From: JBBCJM01 sp037190175
GTDB lineage: Bacteria > Pseudomonadota > Alphaproteobacteria > Rhodobacterales > Rhodobacteraceae
Direction of reading: 5' to 3'
Assembly: GCA_037190175.1 (NCBI GenBank)
Contig: JBBCJM010000101.1
Coordinates: 1 to 64,000, forward strand
Length of the DNA stretch: 64,000 nucleotides
Shown: positions 22,252-29,969 of the stretch, piece by piece
Layout of the letters: each line of letters opens with the position of its first letter
How positions within the stretch are numbered: position 1 is the first letter of the stretch
Notes under the pieces: model-generated
Seen by the model: the letters and a program-made list of their open reading frames with translations, nothing else
Told to the model about the DNA's origin: nothing
The model's database searches: none
Translations under genes and position numbers: made by a program

Positions 22252-22767
22252 ATGAGCATCCACATGCGACAATTCGACTGGCGCAAGGCCATCCTGCACG
22301 GCATCGACCTGGCGGCCGAGAATTTCCGCGAGCACGAGGATGCCGCGCCGTACACAGCAATGTGGGAGCTGCTGCGCGAAGCGGCAGGCATATCGCGGTC
22401 GTTCGACGCCCCCCCGAGGACGGGCTATCCCGAAAAAGCCATGTGGCCCGAAACGCCCGACGAGATCACCCCATGGCAGCGCCAGATGGCCTACCTGCAA
22501 GGCACGCTGGATGAGGTGGATCATGGCGAGCCGCCGCCGCCCATGCCAAGCGCGGCCGACGTCACCCGCGCCGAGGCCGTGCTGGATCTGTGGCACCGCC
22601 ATGCCCTGTGGAGGGGCGGGCATCCCCATCCGCACAAGCGGGCCATCTACCGCTGGGCCGACGGCGGCACCCTCGGCCTCGCCATCCGCATGACCGGGCT
22701 GCGGCGGCATGAGGTGCTGGCCCTGCGCCAGAGGGCAGCGGAGCAGATGTTGCGGGCGATCCTGTGA
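22252..22767 (+). CDS. Phage regulatory protein with C-terminal HTH (DUF6362-like)
   Basis: 171 aa. The C-terminal half (TRAEAVLDLWHRHALW..., AIYRWADGGTLGLAIRMTGLRRHEVLALRQRAAEQML) resembles the HTH-containing DUF6362 proteins found before terminase genes. The N-terminal part is acidic and helical. It is the last gene of the rightward replication operon, so it could be a late regulator. Confidence 0.5.
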   Translation: MSIHMRQFDWRKAILHGIDLAAENFREHEDAAPYTAMWELLREAAGISRSFDAPPRTGYPEKAMWPETPDEITPWQRQMAYLQGTLDEVDHGEPPPPMPSAADVTRAEAVLDLWHRHALWRGGHPHPHKRAIYRWADGGTLGLAIRMTGLRRHEVLALRQRAAEQMLRAIL

Positions 22768-23000
22768 CCTGGTTACGAGCGCCTGTCGGGAAGGGTCGGC
22801 CCGTGACTTGCCCGCAGCCCCCCGATTTTTGGCGCAGGAGCGGCCATCACGGGGTTCCAGGCCACCACCCCCGCCGAAACCGGAGATGGCCGCTCTACGG
22901 CCCGCTCCTGGGGCTACAGGGGCATGTGGGGCTACGAGCGTTTGTCGATCGGATGCCAAGCTGGAGGCGGTGCGGAGGATGGTGGGGTCAGGTAGGCCGG

Positions 23001-23402
23001 TCAGCACCCATGCGCCTGCGCGGCGGCGGCCGTGCCCGGTGTCGAGCCTCGCGGCACCAGCACGACACGCTCCGCCCAGATGTGTGGCAACACGCGCGCC
23101 AGCATCGCTTTCCACGCCCCGACGCAGGGATAGCCGAGCGCCCGCGCCTCGTGATCGTCGGCGGGATAGCCGATCTCGATAGGCCCCTCATGCCTCGCCG
23201 TCAGTTCGCGCATGGCCTCAAGGGTCTGCGCCGCACTCCGGTCGATCTGCTGGGCCAGCGCGGCCAGTTCGCGCAACACACCCGGCCCGGCCGCGCGGGC
23301 AGCCTCCCATTGCTTCACGCTGGGAATCCCGACCCTGAGCAGTTCCGCGGCCTCTCGCTGGGAGAGACCGCAGGCATGGCGCAGGACGGCGAAGGGGGTC
23401 AT
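23001..23402 (-). CDS. HTH (XRE-like) regulator of a moron unit
   Basis: 133 aa. N-terminal HTH (VLRHACGLSQREAAELLRVGIPSVKQWEAAR). The C-terminal part (IEIGYPADDHEARALGYPCVGAWKAMLARVLPH) reads like a DUF1870/MqsA-type companion domain. It is cotranscribed after the 108-aa gene (1-nt overlap) from a strong leftward promoter with a palindrome across the -10, which it may bind. Confidence 0.65.
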   Translation of the reverse strand: MTPFAVLRHACGLSQREAAELLRVGIPSVKQWEAARAAGPGVLRELAALAQQIDRSAAQTLEAMRELTARHEGPIEIGYPADDHEARALGYPCVGAWKAMLARVLPHIWAERVVLVPRGSTPGTAAAAQAHGC

Positions 23403-23728
23403 CAGTGGCGCGCAAAAAGGTTGTTGAAGATTTCGACCGCCGCCGGTGTCGCAGCTTCCTCGTGAACGATGCCGCCGGCCGGGCCATAGATGAGAATCAT
23501 CTCCGACTGCTTGGGCGCACGAGCGCCGGCCGGGCTGAGGATGATGATGTCCTTCATTCCGCCGACAAGCCCGACAGCGCGCTCGCCGCGGGCCAGCCAG
23601 CCGGCCTTGGCCGAAGTGGTGGCGAACGAGGTGACAACGCGCGAGTTGTGCCGCTTGCCGGGAACCGCAGGCTTGGCGCCTTCGATGCGGGTGATCAGGG
23701 CGTCACGGGCAACAGTGTTGGTGATCAT
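23402..23728 (-). CDS. First gene of leftward moron unit 1 (unknown)
   Basis: 108 aa from ATG 23728 with TAGGAGA upstream. Basic N terminus (MITNTVARDALITRIEG, KRHNSRVVTSFATTSAK), beta-rich middle (GMKDIIILSPAGARAPKQSE). Not recognised. Placed against the lytic operon with its own promoter and followed by an HTH gene: either a regulated accessory gene or a toxin-antitoxin-like pair. Confidence 0.55.
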   Translation of the reverse strand: MITNTVARDALITRIEGAKPAVPGKRHNSRVVTSFATTSAKAGWLARGERAVGLVGGMKDIIILSPAGARAPKQSEMILIYGPAGGIVHEEAATPAAVEIFNNLFARH

Positions 23729-23779
23729 CTCAGGTCTCCTACCTCTTGCGGTTGGCTCATCCATCCGCGTCATGAATTA

Positions 23780-23808
23780 TGTGTAACCTTTGGTTACGGA
23801 GATTGCAA
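23780..23808 (-). promoter_or_regulatory. Moron promoter 1 with palindromic operator
   Basis: Minus strand: TTGCAA (23803-23808), 17-bp spacer, TACACA (23780-23785). GTAACC-TTT-GGTTAC (23783-23797), a perfect inverted repeat, covers the -10 and part of the spacer. The 15-bp block ending in the -35 (23802-23816) is identical to that of promoter 2. Confidence 0.7.
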
Positions 23809-23837
23809 GCGGAAAAGTGCTCTCGCCAGCAGGAAAA

Positions 23838-24053
23838 TCACACCCGCCCCTCGTCGTGCAGCGTCATCAGCGCGCGCATCCCCCGCTCGTGCGCCGGCGG
23901 TGTGCCCGCGAGCCACTTGGGCACCTGGCCCGTGCGTCCCTTGCCTTTAACAGGCGCCAGGATGATGGCGGCCCGGTAGGCGGTGAGCCCGTGCCGCTCC
24001 ATCCAGTCGCGCAGGACCTCGGCGAAGGGGCGGGGGTCAGTGAGCGGGGTCAT
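23838..24053 (-). CDS. Small HTH-like protein
   Basis: 71 aa. LRDWMERHGLTAYRAAIILA...VPKWLAGTPPAHERGMRALMTL has an HTH-like arrangement (turn at HGLTAYRAA, recognition at VPKWLAG). Last gene of the second leftward unit, coupled by ATGA. May regulate it. Confidence 0.55.
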   Translation of the reverse strand: MTPLTDPRPFAEVLRDWMERHGLTAYRAAIILAPVKGKGRTGQVPKWLAGTPPAHERGMRALMTLHDEGRV

Positions 24054-24295
24054 GGCGCCGGCCCTCCCAGGCTCTCCCCCTCCATCAGCGCCAGCGCAGA
24101 GCGCACCCTGTCGGGACGATTCGTCTCGATCCAGGCCCCCCGCATGTCCCGCAACGCGCGGAACGTCGCGCCGTCCAGAATGCCCGTGCCCCGCTTGTCC
24201 AGCAGGACGCCATGGCCATAGCTGGATCGCGGATCGTGGACCGTCCAGCGGAGAGCGCGCGGGCGCTCCCCGGGGATGTGCAGGATGTAGGGCAT
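24050..24295 (-). CDS. Hypothetical protein of moron unit 2
   Basis: 81 aa (MPYILHIPGERPRALRWTVH...). Beta-rich N terminus, helical C terminus. No family recognised. Overlaps the gene before by 1 nt and the gene after by 4 nt. Confidence 0.5.
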   Translation of the reverse strand: MPYILHIPGERPRALRWTVHDPRSSYGHGVLLDKRGTGILDGATFRALRDMRGAWIETNRPDRVRSALALMEGESLGGPAP

Positions 24296-24477
24296 CAGTT
24301 GCCGATCCGCTCGATGGCATCCTCAATCGACAGCCCGAACAGCCACCACCCGGTCTCGATGCTGTTGGGCATCCGGCCGTAGAAATGGACCTCTTCGTCC
24401 TTGGTGATGCGATACTTGCAGTCGCGCGCTTCGGCGGCTTCACGGATGATCGCACGGGTTTTGGCGGAAATGGTCAT
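24295..24477 (-). CDS. First gene of moron unit 2 (hypothetical)
   Basis: 60 aa from ATG 24477 with GGAAAGGA upstream. MTISAKTRAIIREAAEARDC, then KYRITKDEEVHFYGRMPNS. No family recognised. Its promoter is about 68 bp upstream. Confidence 0.55.
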   Translation of the reverse strand: MTISAKTRAIIREAAEARDCKYRITKDEEVHFYGRMPNSIETGWWLFGLSIEDAIERIGN

Positions 24478-24544
24478 GTCCTGGTCCTTTCCAGAGCCCC
24501 TGACCGGCGGGGCACCCGGTAGCGGTCTCATCCGCTACACCTCA

Positions 24545-24573
24545 TATATAGTACGCTCAGGGTACTATTGCAA
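24545..24573 (-). promoter_or_regulatory. Moron promoter 2 with palindromic operator
   Basis: Minus strand: TTGCAA (24568-24573), 17-bp spacer, TATATA (24545-24550). TAGTAC-N7-GTACTA (24549-24567) is a perfect palindrome filling the spacer. The adjoining block ATTGCAAGCGGAAAA (24567-24581) is identical to that at 23802-23816. Confidence 0.75.
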
Positions 24574-24611
24574 GCGGAAAAATGCGGGTGGGGCGAAGAA
24601 AAATGCAAGGC

Positions 24612-24639
24612 TTGCGCGGCGCGAAAAATGTGCTACTTT
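24612..24639 (+). promoter_or_regulatory. Candidate late promoter
   Basis: TTGCGC (24612-24617), 16-bp spacer, TACTTT (24634-24639), pointing into the packaging genes. It is followed by a small hairpin (GGGC 24647, GCCC 24657) and a terminator-like hairpin. Arrangement similar to lambda pR'-tR'. Confidence 0.5.
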
Positions 24640-24667
24640 CTCGTTCGGGCAGGTATGCCCAGAGATC

Positions 24668-24696
24668 AAGCGCCCCCGGACAGCCGCGGGCGCTTT
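24668..24696 (+). terminator. Leader terminator before the packaging genes
   Basis: AAGCGCCC (24668-24675) pairs with GGGCGCTT (24688-24695), followed by TTTC. It sits about 25 nt after the predicted late transcription start and before the first late gene, so antitermination may be needed for late expression. Confidence 0.55.
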
Positions 24697-24723
24697 CGCG
24701 TTTCCGAGCAGCAGGACAGCATC

Positions 24724-25038
24724 ATGGGTACGCTCAGCTACACGGTGGGCCGCTATGCGCCGTCGCGCGGTGCAGGTGCGGGCTCCATCGCCGCAACATC
24801 CGTCCGCACGTCCGGCGCACATGCCACTACTACCTCGGCCAGCGCAGTCACGGATGGCTCCGGCGCAATCGCTCTCGCCGCCGGAGAGGTGATCGAGGTC
24901 CACGCTGACGAGGACATGCGCCTCGCATTCGGCGGGGTTGCCGCGACTGCGAGCACGGGCTGGTTTGTGCCGGCCGGCCATCAGCGCCAGTGGGAGTGCG
25001 ACACTCCCGGCGCGGTCAGCGTGATCGATGTGGCGTGA
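24724..25038 (+). CDS. Small hypothetical late protein
   Basis: 104 aa, Ser/Ala/Thr/Gly-rich and beta-rich (AATSVRTSGAHATTTSASAV, ALAAGEVIEVHADEDMRLAF). ATG 24724 follows an AGCAGGAC stretch. First gene after the leader terminator. Could be a head-decoration or fibre component; not identified. Confidence 0.5.
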   Translation: MGTLSYTVGRYAPSRGAGAGSIAATSVRTSGAHATTTSASAVTDGSGAIALAAGEVIEVHADEDMRLAFGGVAATASTGWFVPAGHQRQWECDTPGAVSVIDVA

Positions 25039-25039
25039 C

Positions 25040-25399
25040 ATGGCGGATGGGGCTGAAAACAAGGGCGGAGTAACCGGCAAGGGCTGGTTGCCCGGCCAGT
25101 CTGGCAACCCGGGCGGGCGCCCGAAGGGGATCGCGGCGCAGGCTCGCCAGCACGGCGCAAGGGCGCTTGATGTGCTGGTCGAGGCGCTGGAGAGCGATGA
25201 CGAAAAGGTCAAGATCGCCGCGGCGCGGGAGATTCTGGACCGCGGGTACGGCAAGGCACTGACGATGACCGCCGATGTGACCAGCAGGCTGGACGAGATG
25301 GATGACGATGCACTCGACGCTGCACTCTCTGTCGTCCGCGCAGCTATCCGCGCTGGAGGCGAGGCTGGCGAGCGAGGCGGATCGCAGACGGCGCACTAA
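25040..25399 (+). CDS. Putative small terminase subunit (DUF5681-like)
   Basis: 119 aa. The N-terminal motif WLPGQSGNPGGRPKG defines DUF5681 proteins, which often precede the large terminase. The helical part DVLVEALESDDEKVKIAAAREILDRGYGK follows. It would recognise pac DNA and load the large subunit. Overlaps the next gene by 98 nt in another frame. Confidence 0.65.
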   Translation: MADGAENKGGVTGKGWLPGQSGNPGGRPKGIAAQARQHGARALDVLVEALESDDEKVKIAAAREILDRGYGKALTMTADVTSRLDEMDDDALDAALSVVRAAIRAGGEAGERGGSQTAH

Positions 25400-25997
25400 C
25401 CGGCTCGCGCATTTTACGCCTTATCCCAGGCAACTGGAGTTTTATGCCGCGGGGCTCAAGGCGCGCGAGCGGCTGCTGATGGCGGCCAACCAGGTGGGCA
25501 AGACCTACTGCGGCGCCATGGAGATGGCGATGCACCTGACCGGCCAGTACCCAGACTGGTGGCCCGGCCGACGGTACGACAGGCCGGTGATGATGTGGGC
25601 CGGCTCGGACACGGCCGAGACGACACGGGACACGGTGCAGACCAATCTGATCGGACCGCCGGCGGACGAGGACGCTTGGGGCACGGCGGCGATCCCGAAA
25701 AAATGCATCGTGGGCACCAATCGCCGGCAAGGCGTGGCCAATGCGCTCGACACCGTGCTGGTGCAGCACGTCAGCGGCGGGCAGAGCCACCTCGGATTTA
25801 AAAGTTACGACCAAGGCCGGCAAAAATGGCAGGGCGCGGTGCGGGATGTGATCTGGCTCGATGAGGAGCCGCCACTGGAAATCTACACCGAGGCGCTGAC
25901 CCGGACCAACACGGTGGAGGACGGGATGATCGTGCTCACGTTCACCCCGCTGCTGGGGATGAGCGAGGTGGTGCACCTGTTTCTGGACTCCGCATGA
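25302..25997 (+). CDS. Large terminase, ATPase half
   Basis: 231 aa. Walker A-like MAANQVGKTYCG (about residues 63-74), Walker B DVIWLDEEPP (about 184-193) and coupling motif VLTFTP. The frame stops after LFLDSA, where a normal terminase would continue into the nuclease domain. The next gene starts at an ATGA overlap and supplies that domain, so the motor appears to be made as two polypeptides, unless a frameshift separates them. Confidence 0.85.
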   Translation: MTMHSTLHSLSSAQLSALEARLASEADRRRRTNRLAHFTPYPRQLEFYAAGLKARERLLMAANQVGKTYCGAMEMAMHLTGQYPDWWPGRRYDRPVMMWAGSDTAETTRDTVQTNLIGPPADEDAWGTAAIPKKCIVGTNRRQGVANALDTVLVQHVSGGQSHLGFKSYDQGRQKWQGAVRDVIWLDEEPPLEIYTEALTRTNTVEDGMIVLTFTPLLGMSEVVHLFLDSA

Positions 25998-26749
25998 CGC
26001 GCACCGTCGTGCGGATGACCATCGAGGACGCGCTGCACATCAGCCCGGAGCGGCGCGCCGAGATCATCGCCAGTTACCCACCGCACGAGGTGGAGGCGCG
26101 GACCAAGGGCATCCCGGTGCTGGGGTCGGGGCGGATTTTTCCGGTCACCGAGGCATCTATTTCCGTCGAGCCCTTCCCGATCCCGCGCCACTGGGCGCTG
26201 ATCGGCGGATTGGATTTCGGCTGGGATCACCCGACCGCGGCCGCGGCGCTGGCCTGGGACCGCGACCGCGATGTGATCTACGTCATCGCCGAGTACCGCC
26301 GCCGCCAGGCCACGCCGCTCGAACACGCCGCGGCGCTCAAGCCCTGGGGCGGGTTTCCCTGGGCGTGGCCGGCGGATGCGGCGCAGTCGTCCAAGGCGGA
26401 CGGCCGCAAGCTGCGCGACGAGTACATGTCCACCGGCATGGTGATGATGGGGTCGCACGCCACCCACCCCGATGGCGGTAACGGGGTCGAGGCCGGGCTG
26501 ATGGAGATGCTGACCCGGATGCAGACCGGGCGGTTCAAGGTCTTTTCGCACCTCAATGACTGGTGGTCGGAGTTCCGGCTATACCACCGGAAAGACGGGA
26601 AAATCGTCAAAGAGCGCGACGACCTGATGGATGCGACCCGCTACGCGGTCATGATGATGCGGTTCGCGGAGCCGCCGGAGATTTACGAGGGCGATACCTG
26701 GCATGGCGATGGACGAGAGCGCGGACGCAGCGCAGCCACCGGCTATTGA
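25994..26749 (+). CDS. Large terminase, nuclease half
   Basis: 251 aa. It starts MTRTVVRMTIEDALHIS and contains RTKGIPVLGSGRIFPV and the RNase-H-like nuclease core (GGLDFGWDHPTAAAAL with first Asp; late acidic pair in KERDDLMDATRYAVMMMRF). It contains no Walker motifs. It complements the ATPase half upstream. Translation is probably coupled by the ATGA overlap. Confidence 0.85.
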   Translation: MTRTVVRMTIEDALHISPERRAEIIASYPPHEVEARTKGIPVLGSGRIFPVTEASISVEPFPIPRHWALIGGLDFGWDHPTAAAALAWDRDRDVIYVIAEYRRRQATPLEHAAALKPWGGFPWAWPADAAQSSKADGRKLRDEYMSTGMVMMGSHATHPDGGNGVEAGLMEMLTRMQTGRFKVFSHLNDWWSEFRLYHRKDGKIVKERDDLMDATRYAVMMMRFAEPPEIYEGDTWHGDGRERGRSAATGY

Positions 26750-28751
26750 CCCCGCCGCGTTCCTCGCGGCTGCGGCCGAGGCGGCCAATGTCGCGGACTA
26801 TCTGGACGAGCACCGGCTTAACGAGATCGCCGAGACGGTGATCCGCGAGCACGAGATCGACCTCGCCAGCATGGGCGACTGGCGCAAGCGGATGCAGCGT
26901 GGCATCGACCTCGCCTCACTGGTCAAGGAGGACAAGACCTATCCGTTCGAAAACCCTGCAAATGTCCGGTATCCGCTGATCACCACGGCGGCGTTGCAGT
27001 TCAACGCTCGCGCCTACCAGGCTATTGTTCCGTCCGACGATGTGGTCAAGGTCAAGGTGCTGGGCCGCGATCCGCAGGGGCAAAAGGCCGCCCGAGCCAT
27101 GCGTGTCGGGGCGCACATGTCCTGGCAACTGACGAGTCAGATCGAGGAGTGGGAGCCCAGCACCGACGAGCTGTTGACCGTGCTGAGCATCGTCGGCACC
27201 CTGGTGCGCAAGGTCTGGTACGATCCTGTCGAAGGTCGGGCCCGGGTGCGGCTGATCCGGCCGGGGTGTTTCGTGGTCAATGCCGCGGTCACCAGCCTGC
27301 CCGACGCGCCGCGGATCGGCGAGGTGCTGACGCTGTTCCCGACCGAGATCGCCGAGCGCCGCCGGGCCGGGCTGTTCCGGGACGTGGAGTACGCCGAGCC
27401 CGAGGGCGAGGACCGGGACGCGGCGCAGGAGTTCGTGGAGCAGCATCGCCGGCTCGATCTGGACGAGGACGGGTACGGCGAGCCCTACATCGTGACCGTG
27501 CACAAAAAAAACCGCCGCGTGGCGCGGATCGTGGCGGACTTCGAGCCCGGCGATGTGAGGATGGGCGAGGGCGGGGTGATCGCGATCAACCGCGGCAGCT
27601 ATTTCGTGGACTACCATTTCCTGCCTTCGGTGGACGGGGGGTTCTTCGGCACCGGGCTGGGGTTCCTGCTGGGCGACATCAGCGACACGATCAACTCGAT
27701 CATCAACATGATGCTGGACGCGGGGCACATGGCCAGCCGCGGCGGCGGTTTCATCGGGTCGGAGTTCAGGATCAAGGGCGGATCGCAGCAGTTCCGCCCC
27801 GGCGAGTGGAAGGCCACGGGAGCGCGGGGCGCCGAGATCAAGTCTGCCATCGTGCCGCTGACGTTCCCCGGGCCTGATGCCACGCTGTTCAACCTACTGG
27901 GGTTGCTGATCGAAGCGGGCAAGGAGGTGGCCTCGGTCAAGGACGTGCTCACCGGAGATGTGGGCGGCAGGGCGCTCACCGCCACCACCACCCTGGCCCT
28001 GATCGAGCAGGGGATGCAGCAGTTCACCGCGGCCTATAAACGCATCTTCCGCAGCCTCAAGCGCGAGTTCCGGCTGCTGGCGCGGATCAACGCCCGGTAT
28101 CTGGATCCGGTGGCCTATTCGCAGTTCTGCGACGAGGCCGACCCGGCCGGCAACCTGATGATGGTCAATCCGCAGATGGACTACGACCTCAACGGGATGG
28201 ACATCGAGCCTGTGGCCGACCCGCGCAGCGTGTCGCGGATGCAGGAGGCGGCCAAGGCCGAGATCGTGATGCAGATGGCCGAGCGCGGGCTGGTGGACCG
28301 CGCCGAGGCGTCGAAGCGGGCGCTACAGGCGGCCAGTGTGCCGGACGTGGAGGCATTGGCCCCCAAGCCGGACCCAATGCAGATGCAGATGGCGCAGATG
28401 CAGATGCAGGCCATGCAGGCCGACCTGGCGATCAAGATGGTGGGCATCGAGCAGGCCCTGGCCGACCTCGAAAAGACCCGCGCGGAGACGATCAAGACAG
28501 TGGGCGAGGCCGCGAAGAGCGCCGCGCTGGTGCGGCTGGACCAGGCGCGTCTGGCATTGGAGGCGGTGAGGGATGGGCTCGGAAGCACTCTCGGACGAGG
28601 CGCTGGCGGAGTGGCGGGAGCATCCGGTCAGCCGGGCAGTACGGGAATGCCTGTCGGCCCAGTTGCGGCTCCAGCGGGAGGCGGCCCAATCGGCCTGGTG
28701 GGCGGGCCGGGCATGGCCGGAGGCGGATCGCCTGTCGCTCCTGCGGCTTGA
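26703..28751 (+). CDS. Portal protein
   Basis: 682 aa. Large portal of the podovirus type (ENPANVRYPLITTAALQFNA, GFFGTGLGFLLGDISDTINS, KDVLTGDVGGRALTATTTL). It forms the dodecameric head-tail gateway and the terminase docking site. The C-terminal 130 residues have a Met/Gln run (QMQMAQMQMQAMQ), a coiled coil and a Gly/Pro tail. It overlaps the terminase nuclease gene by 47 nt and the following gene by 179 nt. Confidence 0.85.
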   Translation: MAMDESADAAQPPAIDPAAFLAAAAEAANVADYLDEHRLNEIAETVIREHEIDLASMGDWRKRMQRGIDLASLVKEDKTYPFENPANVRYPLITTAALQFNARAYQAIVPSDDVVKVKVLGRDPQGQKAARAMRVGAHMSWQLTSQIEEWEPSTDELLTVLSIVGTLVRKVWYDPVEGRARVRLIRPGCFVVNAAVTSLPDAPRIGEVLTLFPTEIAERRRAGLFRDVEYAEPEGEDRDAAQEFVEQHRRLDLDEDGYGEPYIVTVHKKNRRVARIVADFEPGDVRMGEGGVIAINRGSYFVDYHFLPSVDGGFFGTGLGFLLGDISDTINSIINMMLDAGHMASRGGGFIGSEFRIKGGSQQFRPGEWKATGARGAEIKSAIVPLTFPGPDATLFNLLGLLIEAGKEVASVKDVLTGDVGGRALTATTTLALIEQGMQQFTAAYKRIFRSLKREFRLLARINARYLDPVAYSQFCDEADPAGNLMMVNPQMDYDLNGMDIEPVADPRSVSRMQEAAKAEIVMQMAERGLVDRAEASKRALQAASVPDVEALAPKPDPMQMQMAQMQMQAMQADLAIKMVGIEQALADLEKTRAETIKTVGEAAKSAALVRLDQARLALEAVRDGLGSTLGRGAGGVAGASGQPGSTGMPVGPVAAPAGGGPIGLVGGPGMAGGGSPVAPAA

Positions 28752-28851
28752 GGCGCTGATCGAGGATATGTTCGAGGCCAGCGCCGCGGATTTCAAGGCA
28801 ACGATGGAGATGATGACCGATGCAGAACGCGAGCGGGATCAAGCCCGTTGA
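28573..28851 (+). CDS. Small helical late protein overlapping portal
   Basis: 92 aa. EWREHPVSRAVRECLSAQLRLQREAAQSAWWAG resembles short late proteins found after portals in Rhodobacterales podoviruses. The first 179 nt are shared with the portal reading frame. The function is unknown; possibly a portal or packaging accessory. Confidence 0.6.
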   Translation: MGSEALSDEALAEWREHPVSRAVRECLSAQLRLQREAAQSAWWAGRAWPEADRLSLLRLEALIEDMFEASAADFKATMEMMTDAERERDQAR

Positions 28852-29137
28852 GTTCAATGTGCTCGTGCTGCCCGACCCGGTGGCGACGAAGCAAGGTGGG
28901 CTTCTGCTGCCGGACGAGGTGGTGGAGCAGCGCAGGCACGCGCAGACCCGCGGGGTGATCGTGGCGGTGAGCCCGAACGCCTTCAACGTGGACGTGTGGC
29001 CTGTCGGGGTGGAGCCACCCGGGCCGGGCGCGAAGGTGGCCTATGGCCGCTACGCCGGGACGCTGATCGATGGGATCGACGGGGTGGAGTACCGCGTCGT
29101 CAAGGACAAGGATATCGTGGCGGTGATCGATGGCTGA
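28820..29137 (+). CDS. GroES-like co-chaperonin
   Basis: 105 aa. The Cpn10 fold is recognisable: FNVLVLPDPVATKQGGLLLP (first strands and mobile loop), TRGVIVAVSP, GPGAKVAYGRYAGTLID, VEYRVVKDKDIVAVID (last strands). Phage GroES analogues (T4 gp31 type) cap host GroEL for capsid-protein folding. The position between portal and scaffold genes agrees. Confidence 0.75.
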   Translation: MQNASGIKPVEFNVLVLPDPVATKQGGLLLPDEVVEQRRHAQTRGVIVAVSPNAFNVDVWPVGVEPPGPGAKVAYGRYAGTLIDGIDGVEYRVVKDKDIVAVIDG

Positions 29138-29969
29138 GGAACTGGAAGACCATATCGAAGTCGAAGAAGAAGCCCCAGCGGTTGAGCCGCCGCCGGAGTC
29201 AGACCCCGAAGCGGAGGCCGAGGCGCGGAAGTACGGCTGGAAACCGCGCGAGGACTTTACCCTGGCCCCGGAGGGGTGGGTGGACGCGGCGAGGTTCCTG
29301 GAACTCCCCTCCACACAGGTCAAGATCACCCGCGACCTGAACAAGCGGCTGGAGCGCGAGGCCCGCGAGAGCCGGGAGCAACTGGCCCGCGTGGGCGAGG
29401 TGACCCGGGTCGCCGTCGAGCGGATGCGCCAGCAAGAGCGCGAAGCCTACGAGGCGCGCGTTGCCGAGATCGAACGCGAGCGCCGCGCAGCCGTTGAGCA
29501 GGGCGATACCCAGCGCTACGACCGGCTGACCGAGGCGCAGAAGGCCATCAAGCCACCGGAACCCGTCGCCGAACCGCCGCCCCAGGGCGTGCAGATCGCG
29601 ACTGACGCCCAGGAGTACCTGAGCCGCACGAAATGGGCCTCGGACCCGGCGGCCTACAAGTACGCTGGGGGTCTGATCGAGCGGAACCCGCATGTCATGC
29701 ACCTGCCGCACATCAAGCAGGTGCAGTGGGTCGATGAGCAGCTGCGCAACAGCGGGCTGTTCGCGGAGCACTTCGAGGCTCCCGCCCCGAAGCCAGGCCC
29801 CGCTGTGGCCAAGGTGGACCCCGGCGGGCTTGGCGGGATGATGCGGCGCGGCAAGAGCGGTGCCGACCTGCCCCCGGACGTGCGCAAGGTGGGCGAGGAG
29901 TTCGTGAAGGAGGGCATATTCGCGAACCTGGACGAGTATGCCCGGGACTATTTCGGAGACAGCAAATGA
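29130..29969 (+). CDS. Scaffolding protein
   Basis: 279 aa, acidic N terminus (MAEELEDHIEVEEEAPAVEP), long coiled coil (LNKRLEREARESREQLARVG..., RVAEIERERRAAVEQGDTQR), and a C-terminal capsid-binding-like helix. The size and location just before capsid genes are typical of procapsid scaffolds. Confidence 0.7.
   Translation: MAEELEDHIEVEEEAPAVEPPPESDPEAEAEARKYGWKPREDFTLAPEGWVDAARFLELPSTQVKITRDLNKRLEREARESREQLARVGEVTRVAVERMRQQEREAYEARVAEIERERRAAVEQGDTQRYDRLTEAQKAIKPPEPVAEPPPQGVQIATDAQEYLSRTKWASDPAAYKYAGGLIERNPHVMHLPHIKQVQWVDEQLRNSGLFAEHFEAPAPKPGPAVAKVDPGGLGGMMRRGKSGADLPPDVRKVGEEFVKEGIFANLDEYARDYFGDSK

Noticed and set aside
22768..23000. Possible small RNA or gene in the gap after the DUF6362-like gene
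   Set aside because: It has an inverted repeat (22839-22848/22885-22894) and a loosely repeated ACGAGCG-N3-GTCG word, but no start codon, promoter or terminator that fits.
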